Shown here one piece after another: positions 53,410 through 61,100 of a stretch of DNA of 64,000 nucleotides. Origin of the DNA: an uncultured Brachyspira sp. GTDB taxonomy: Bacteria > Spirochaetota > Brachyspiria > Brachyspirales > Brachyspiraceae. The stretch covers positions 62,001-126,000 of the forward strand of contig NZ_CAJTQJ010000002.1 in the NCBI RefSeq assembly GCF_910578695.1, read 5' to 3'. The notes under the pieces were generated by a model, which was not told where the DNA came from, made no database searches, and saw nothing but the letters and a program-made list of their open reading frames with translations. Each line of letters opens with the position of its first letter. Position 1 is the stretch's first letter. Both the position numbers and the translations under genes were made by a program.

Positions 53410-54234
53410 ATGTATATGAGAATATTAAAAGTATTTTTTAGCATAATATTTATATTTTCCGTAATTTCCTGCGGACTTCCTGATGTTACAGGAATAACAT
53501 TAGAATTAAATCAGCCTTATATAACAAAAATTATACCGGGAAATAATGAAATAACTGTTGAATTTCAATCTCAAAATAGTGAGCCGTCATTCAGCGGATA
53601 TAATATATATTTCGGCGATAAAACTAATCCTAAAAAATATAAGCTATATAATCAGCAGAAAGCACTGCCTACTATGATAGATAAAGGCTCGGATATAATA
53701 AAAAAATATACTTTCACTATAAAAGTAGGAAGCTACTATTCAACAAATAATACAGATATAGATACATTAAGAGAAAATGATTTAAATAATGGAATTCCAA
53801 TTTATGTTTGGGTTGGTGCTTATCAAATAACGCCTCAATTAGAAAGTTATTACTATTATGATAATTTTGTACAAATGGGTACTCCCAGACCTGAGGCTTT
53901 GAATCAAACTATAAGACCAAATAATAATTTAAATATTGAAGGAAGAGATTTAGCCAGACTCATAAATAATGCAGGAGTATTATATTTTCAAAATGTAAAC
54001 AATACAAGTATGATGATGTTAGCAGGCAATTCTTTATACGATGTTGTTGTTCCTCCTGAAAATGGGTATGGAAATATTGACTTGCAAGTAAAAGCAAACA
54101 GGCTTTATTTAATAAAAATAACAGAGGGAAATAATGCTTATTATGGTAAAATATATGTAAGGAGTGTAAATGGTATTAGCAGTATTACAGCTGATTACTG
54201 CCGTCAAACTGCTGCAAATATCTTAAGTTATTAA
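53410..54234 (+). CDS. Lipoprotein with fibronectin-like N-terminal part, paralogue of the next gene
   Basis: This 274-residue protein has a signal ending in the lipobox VISC, lipidating Cys near residue 21. The mature part begins with a strand pattern resembling an Fn3-type sandwich (ITVEFQSQNSEPSFSGYNIY). The C-terminal half is unrecognised. It may start at ATG 53410 or 53416. Its plan (lipobox, then a GYNIYFG- or GFNLYAG-type strand, then YYITV-like strands) recurs in the gene 2 bases downstream, so the two look like diverged duplicates. Confidence 0.75.
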   Translation: MYMRILKVFFSIIFIFSVISCGLPDVTGITLELNQPYITKIIPGNNEITVEFQSQNSEPSFSGYNIYFGDKTNPKKYKLYNQQKALPTMIDKGSDIIKKYTFTIKVGSYYSTNNTDIDTLRENDLNNGIPIYVWVGAYQITPQLESYYYYDNFVQMGTPRPEALNQTIRPNNNLNIEGRDLARLINNAGVLYFQNVNNTSMMMLAGNSLYDVVVPPENGYGNIDLQVKANRLYLIKITEGNNAYYGKIYVRSVNGISSITADYCRQTAANILSY

Positions 54235-54236
54235 TT

Positions 54237-54974
54237 ATGAAAAAAACAATAATATTTATAATATCATCTATTTTTTTGCTTACTTCCTGCAATGAGGAGC
54301 TTATAACAATAGTAGATGAATACAATTCCCCTTATGATATAAAAGCAATAGCCAGCAATAATGCTGTATATATAAGCTTTTGGTCTGGAGTAATAGCTTC
54401 TGATTTTGCAGGCTTTAATTTATATGCAGGGCAGGCTAATACTTTTACACAGCCTAATGATGCTATAAAAAGCATATCTAATACTTTTCCAACTATACAA
54501 GGCTCAAATCATACAAGAACTAATTTTATTATTCAATTACCTAGCAATTTTGTTAATGGCACATTATACTATATAACAGTTACAGCGTACGGCACAAATG
54601 ATTTAGTTGATAAAAAATATATAGAAACAAAAATAACTCCAGAATATATAGTACCTGTAATTCCAAGAAATGAAGGCGATGGAAATGGAAATACTTTGAT
54701 AGCTAATGGGCAGAATTTAGGTACAATAAGTGCAGGAAAAATAACATGCTCCGGTAATTGGAAAGTTCAGTATTTCGGTTCTCAAAACAGTATAAATAAT
54801 GTTATCATTCTTACAAATCATAATGATAATTCATTTGACACTGATGCTGTATATTCCATTAACGGATTGTATATATTCAAAGATGGGAATTCTCTTGCTA
54901 AGATATGGATAAAATCCAACACTCAATATAGATGGGCATATCAGGCTAATGCTTCTAGCTGGTGGGGAATATAA
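54237..54974 (+). CDS. Lipoprotein, second of a duplicated pair
   Basis: This 245-residue protein has a signal ending in LLTSC, lipidating Cys18. The mature start IKAIASNNAVYISFWSG and FAGFNLYAG parallel the upstream gene. The segment NGTLYYITVTAYGTND is Fn3-like. The ATG lies 2 bases after the upstream stop, so the pair is co-transcribed. The function is unknown; exposure at the cell surface or periplasm is likely. Confidence 0.75.
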   Translation: MKKTIIFIISSIFLLTSCNEELITIVDEYNSPYDIKAIASNNAVYISFWSGVIASDFAGFNLYAGQANTFTQPNDAIKSISNTFPTIQGSNHTRTNFIIQLPSNFVNGTLYYITVTAYGTNDLVDKKYIETKITPEYIVPVIPRNEGDGNGNTLIANGQNLGTISAGKITCSGNWKVQYFGSQNSINNVIILTNHNDNSFDTDAVYSINGLYIFKDGNSLAKIWIKSNTQYRWAYQANASSWWGI

Positions 54975-55124
54975 TTTTAAATTACAGCTAATATTTCTAT
55001 TGTTTTTTAATTTTATATTGCTGAATCTAAATTGATTTTATTTAATAAATAAATGAAAATATTTTTTTAGTTATTTTATTAATTATTAAATTTGTATAAA
55101 TGTCTTTTATAATTGACTTAATTT

Positions 55125-55170
55125 CAATTAAAAAATAATAGAGCCTATAATTAAAACTATAGACTCTATT
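55125..55170 (-). terminator. Rho-independent terminator of the giant coiled-coil gene
   Basis: On the minus strand AATAGAGTCTATA (55158-55170) pairs with TATAGGCTCTATT (55137-55149) through 13 pairs, one a G-U, with an 8-base loop. TATTTTTTAATTG follows. It lies 20 bases after the stop at 55191. Confidence 0.8.
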
Positions 55171-55190
55171 TAATAGGAAGTAAATATATC

Positions 55191-58100
55191 TTATCCTCTG
55201 GACTGTCTATCTTTCCATTGTTTAATAATTCTTTCAACCTCATCTCTTAAATATGAAGTATTCTTAACTATATCTTCAGGTTTCCAGCCTTGCTTATACA
55301 TTTTTATGATAAGCTCTTCTTTTTTACTATCTGTTTTTAATGTTTTAGCTTTCTTATTAGAAGATTTAATATCTTTATCTGACATATATTTATCAGCATT
55401 ATCAAGAAGAGTTTCTAAATATCTGACAAAATATTCGGCTCTCTCCAAATTCTTAACTATACTCTTATCATAATCATCATACTGATTTTTCATACGAACA
55501 AGATTTTCTCTTTGATTTTGTATCTCGTCAATTATGATATTAAGTTCTTCCAATTTGGAAATAAATAGCTGAACTTTTTTATCATTCTTATCGATTTTAG
55601 CCATATCTCTTTCTAAAGAATAAACCTTATCCATAAAGTTTTTTCTTGTATCTTCAACATCAGCCATAGCAGCTTTTATGCTATCAACCCTTTCTAAAAT
55701 AGTTTCTGTTTCTATTTCAGCTTTTCTTATTTGCTGCAATATATCATCTGCATACTCTTCTTTATCTTTAATGAATGAAAGTTTATTTTCTATTTGAGAT
55801 GCTATATCTATAACAACCTGTATGCCTTCCTCTGCATGTTCTATCATAGCATTATTTTCTGCTATATTAACGAATCTTTCCTGAATTTCTCCAGACATCT
55901 CCATTAGTAAATTAACTTTCTCATAAGTATCTTTCAAGCTGTCTTTTTCTTTTTTAATAGTATCAGCATAATCTAATATCTCACTATGTATTTCCTTTAA
56001 ATTTTCAAACTCAGACATAGTTTTATTCATATCAGCAGATGCTAACTTAGTATTTTCAGCTAAAACTGATAATTTAGAAACATCTTCTTTTATAGAATCT
56101 GCCATTTCCTTAGCATTATCAAATACCTTTACAATACTCATATATTTTTCAATATCATCTGCTATATTATCAATCTTTGATTTTACAGCATTATACTCTA
56201 AAGAAATATCATTAGTTTTTACTTCAAGCATTTTATCAATAGATTCAACTGCATCATTCAATTTTAATTGTAAATCATCAGTTCTATTTTCAAAATCCTT
56301 GAGTATAATATTTGTTTTCTCATCATAGCTCAAATTAATATTTTCAAGTCTTACATCTATTTCAGAAGAATACTTAGCTATATCATCTTCTAAAGCAGAA
56401 ACAATATCTTTCATACTTGCAATTCTATTATCATACTCATCTAAATTATCATTATGAGCTTTTATTATCTCATCTTTAGCATTTTGTACATAGCCCTTAG
56501 CATCATTTATAAGAAGAGATAATGTTTGTTCTAAATTAGAATTAAGCCTTGCTATATATTTATCATATTTATCATTAGTATTCTCCTCTATAGCCTGAAC
56601 GCTCTCTTCTATGATATTATTAGCTTCTTCTATTCTAATATTAACAGCTTCCGATATAGATTCTTTCAAAGCAGATAAAGATTCTGATAATCCTTCATAA
56701 TGTGCTTTTAATGCATCAAACTCAGAATTCTTTTCTTCTAATAAAGTATTCATCTTTCTGGAAACATTTTCTAATATAGAATCAAATTCAGTTACCTTAT
56801 TTTCAATAGTAGATTTAGCATTATTAGACAGCTCTTCTAATCTTGCATTAAATTTCTCACCCTGAAGTTCTATATCATTAGAATATATATTTATTTTATT
56901 ATGAAGCTCTGAAGCTTTCTCTTCTATTATAGATTTTAATCTCTCTATAGAAGGTGCAAACTCATTTTGCAAACTATTCATCTGTTCTTCAACTTCCTTG
57001 AGTTTTTCTTTATTATTCTCAACAGAAGTTAAAAACTCATCTTTTATACTCAAAGCCTGCTTCAAATCAGATACAGCATCTTCCACAGAAGTATTTATAT
57101 GAAGTTTGGTATCGTCAATCTGAGAGTATAAAGATTCTATTTTTTCATTATATTCTTTATAAGCCTCTTCAAATAATTTAGAGAAATCTTCATAATTTTT
57201 ATCCTGTCTGTCAGTATAGAACTTTTCAGTTGTCAAATACATTTCTTTTAATTTTGCAACCTCATCGCTATGCATAGACTTAATATCATCGATAGCCCTT
57301 TCGCCTTCTACGCCTATAGACATTTTTAATTCGCTCATAAACTCTTCTTGATAAGTATCTATTTTCTTCTTAAAGTCTGTTATATTATCTTCTAATTGTT
57401 TATTCATATTATTGAAGGCATCTGTAATTTTATTATTAATATCATTTTCTATGTTATGTATAGCACTTCTTACATCAGAGAATTTTTCAAACTTTTTCAT
57501 TTCATTAGTTATAAAATTCTCAACTATAGCCATTATATTAGGAGATAAATCATTAGTTTCTTTAGTAACAGCCTCATTAAATGAAGCAGTAAGGCTGTTA
57601 ATATATTCTTTTGCCTTATTAAATACATCATTATTTTCTTCTGTAAATTTGCTTCCAATAGAATTAATATACTCTTCAGCTTCTTTAACTTTAGTACTGA
57701 ATGCCTCTTCTTTCTCTTTTATCTTAGATGAAGCTGTATCTGCTGCCTCTGCTACAGCACTTGCCAAACTGTCTATCTTATTTCTTATATTGATATCAGA
57801 GTTCTTAACCATATCCATAAGTGCTTCTCTTTCTTTGCGTACAGTTTCAACTTCCTGTGATATATGTTTTTGAGACTGACTCAACATTCTAAGTTCATTT
57901 TCTTGTTCTTTTATATTAGCTTTTATAGTATTTACTAAAGAATTAATATCATTTTCAGCTTCATTAATTTTATTAAATATATCTTTAATTTTACTATTTT
58001 CTAATTCGCTTATTTCTCCCTTAGCATCATCAACTTTACCGCTTATATCTGAAAGCATTTTATAAGCATCATTTTTAATACTATCTACTTCAGTAAGTAT

Positions 58101-61100
58101 AGCATCTTTATAGAATTCTTTTATTCTATCAGGAGAAGCATAAGCATCTTCAAAATAAACTATTCTATCCTCTATACGCTTTCTAAACTCATCATTAGAT
58201 TCTTCAAATACTTTTATAATATCATCTCTAAATGAATCAGTAAGATATCTTAAATCCGTATCCATAGAATCATTTTGAATACTTTCAAACATATCAGCAA
58301 CTTGTCTTCTTTCATCTTCAATCATATCTATAACTTCATCTCTGTTTATAGTATCAAATGAAATCTTATTTTTCAAAGCTTCTATACTGTCAATGATATT
58401 AAGTTTCTCTTCATTAAATAAATTCATTGCAGCATCTTGTTCTTTTATAAGCTCTATTATAGATTTTCTAAAGTTTATAAACTCATTGAAGATTCTATCT
58501 GAATCCGCAATACTTGAAGAATTATCTGAATAAACAGCACCGCTTTCATATTTAAGTTTTATATCATCTATTTCAGCCATCAATCTGTCTCTTTCTGACT
58601 GTAAAACCTCAGCTAAATCTTTTATATTGCTTATTCTGTCATTAAATTCATTTCTAAATCCTATCATCTCATTAGACAGATTTTCTTTATATCTCTTTAT
58701 ACTTTCAGAGAAATCCTGCTCTAATATTTGGAAATCATCTTTTATTCTAGCATTGTACTGCTGAGCCATATTAGCCAAATCATTATTAGTAGGAACATTA
58801 CCTAATATATCATTTCTTAATGAAACAAATTCATTTCTTAATGTTTCTTTTTCCTCTTCAAATATCTGACTTATATTTTCTAATGTAGGCATATCTCTAA
58901 GTATATCATCTTTCATCTCAAGCAGCTTATTTTCAACAGCTTCCTGCTCTTTAGATAAAACCTCCGCAACAGCCTCTACAGTAGAATAATTTTCTTCTAT
59001 ATTTTTTCTAAATGCCTCTAAAGTTTCATTTATTTTAGCCCTTTCATCTTCTATTAATTTTTCAATATAAGAAGCATCAGCTTCGCCATTAGCAACTTTA
59101 TCAGCAGCTTCTTCTTTTCTATTTTCTATAGAAGAATCAATATCAGACTTATAACTATCTATAAGTTTTTCTATATCTTCTTTGGATAAAGAATTATCTT
59201 TTATACTGCTGATTTCTTTTTTTATCTCATCAAATGATGAATGCAAATCAGCTTTTTCAATATCTAAAAGATTATTCAAATTATTTAAATAGTCTTTTTT
59301 AACTTCTTCAAATCTTTCCTCTGCAGATATATATTCAACTCTTACTGCTGATTTGAAATGATCAAGCTCATCTATTAATTTTGCTTTCTCCTCTTCAAAT
59401 ATTTTAGCAAAATTCAAATTATCCGTTTGATTATTTAGAATCTCATTTCTAAACTCTTCAAATTCATTAGTGATTTCTGATTTTTCAGATACAAATAATT
59501 CAGCAAGCTCTTCCATATTAGGCACAGAATTTATTATTTTGTTTTTAAACTCCTCAAAGTCATTTAAAATATTCATATCTTTTTGAGAAATCTCTTCTGT
59601 TATCTTATCATAAACTTCTTTTCTAAACTCATCTATAATATTGAGTAATTCTTTTTTATCTTTAGCTAATTCATTAGAAAGTTTTAATGTATTAGTGTTA
59701 AGCTCATTATTTATCTTACTAATATAAGATTCTAAAGCTTTTATTTTTACATCAACTCCCTTATTAGAACTATTAATATCTTCTTTTATAGATGAAATAT
59801 TATTCTCTAAATAATCTATAGTATGCCTGCCTTCAGTTTTTAATGAATCCTGAAGATTTACAACTTTAGATTTTACTTTATTTTCATATTCATCTAGTAT
59901 AGAATCTAATTGTTCGCTGTATTTAGAAATATCCAATGCTAAAGAGCTTTGATTATCTTCAATCTCTTTTATTCTATAATCAAAAGTATTCATCTGCAAT
60001 TCTATATTAGAAACATTTTCTTCCAATTTAGAGTCTAATTCCAATTGCTTACCTGCTATATTTTCTTTTAATGCTTCTATCATAGTAATTATTTCAGAAT
60101 ACTGTTCATTATCAAATATATTATCTTTAGCATTATCTAAACTATTTGTAATAGCATTAATATTAGTATCTTTCCAAGAATTTAAATCTTTTTCCATAGC
60201 CTCTATTTTTGATTTGAATTCCATAAAAGAATTATTAAAATACAATTCTAATTCCTGTTTCAATACAGCAAAACTTGCAGCTATAGTATCGCCGTACAAT
60301 TCCACAACCTTATTTTCATCAGACCAAACATCTTCAAAATATTCTACGCGTTTTTCAAGTCTGCTTTTGAACTCTTTAGAATCTTTCTCTATGCTATGAA
60401 CTAAATCATCTTTTATAGATACTATACTATTATTGAAGCTGTCAAATATATTATCTAATTTTCCTTCTAATTTATTAAACTCATCTCTATTGATATAAGA
60501 TTTAGGCAAAGAATTCATAACATTATTAAACTCTTTATATATTTCCTCTTTGCTTTCTAAAATCTTATCTTCTAATTTAGAAAAGTCTGATATTTGAGGT
60601 ATTATGCTTTTCTTAAACTCTTCAAAACTATCATTAAGTTTCTTAAAGTTATCATAAATATCTGTAATATCTTCCTGAACTGCTATAATATCTTCAATAC
60701 CTGCAGAAACTTCTTCATTTTCTTCTTTATCTTCTTTGTAAACTGCATTGGCTATATTATTTTTTAATTCTTCCAACTCTTCAGAAAGTCTTATAACTTC
60801 ATCATTCAAGCTGATATCAGCACCTTTTACATTATCTTTAATTGCAGATAAGTCTTTCTCTAAATCTTCTATTTTTGAAAAATCATCTCTAAGAGTATTT
60901 AATGACTCCTCTAATCTGTTTCTTTCTTCAATCAAATCCGTATAATTATGATTATCTCTTATAGAAGCAGCTTCATCTCTAAATTCATCTATAGCATCTG
61001 ATATCATAGATTTATATTCTGATAATGATGATTCCAAATTAGCAACAGAATCCTCATTATTATTTATTTTAGCAGTTAATGTTTCAAGTACATCATCTAT

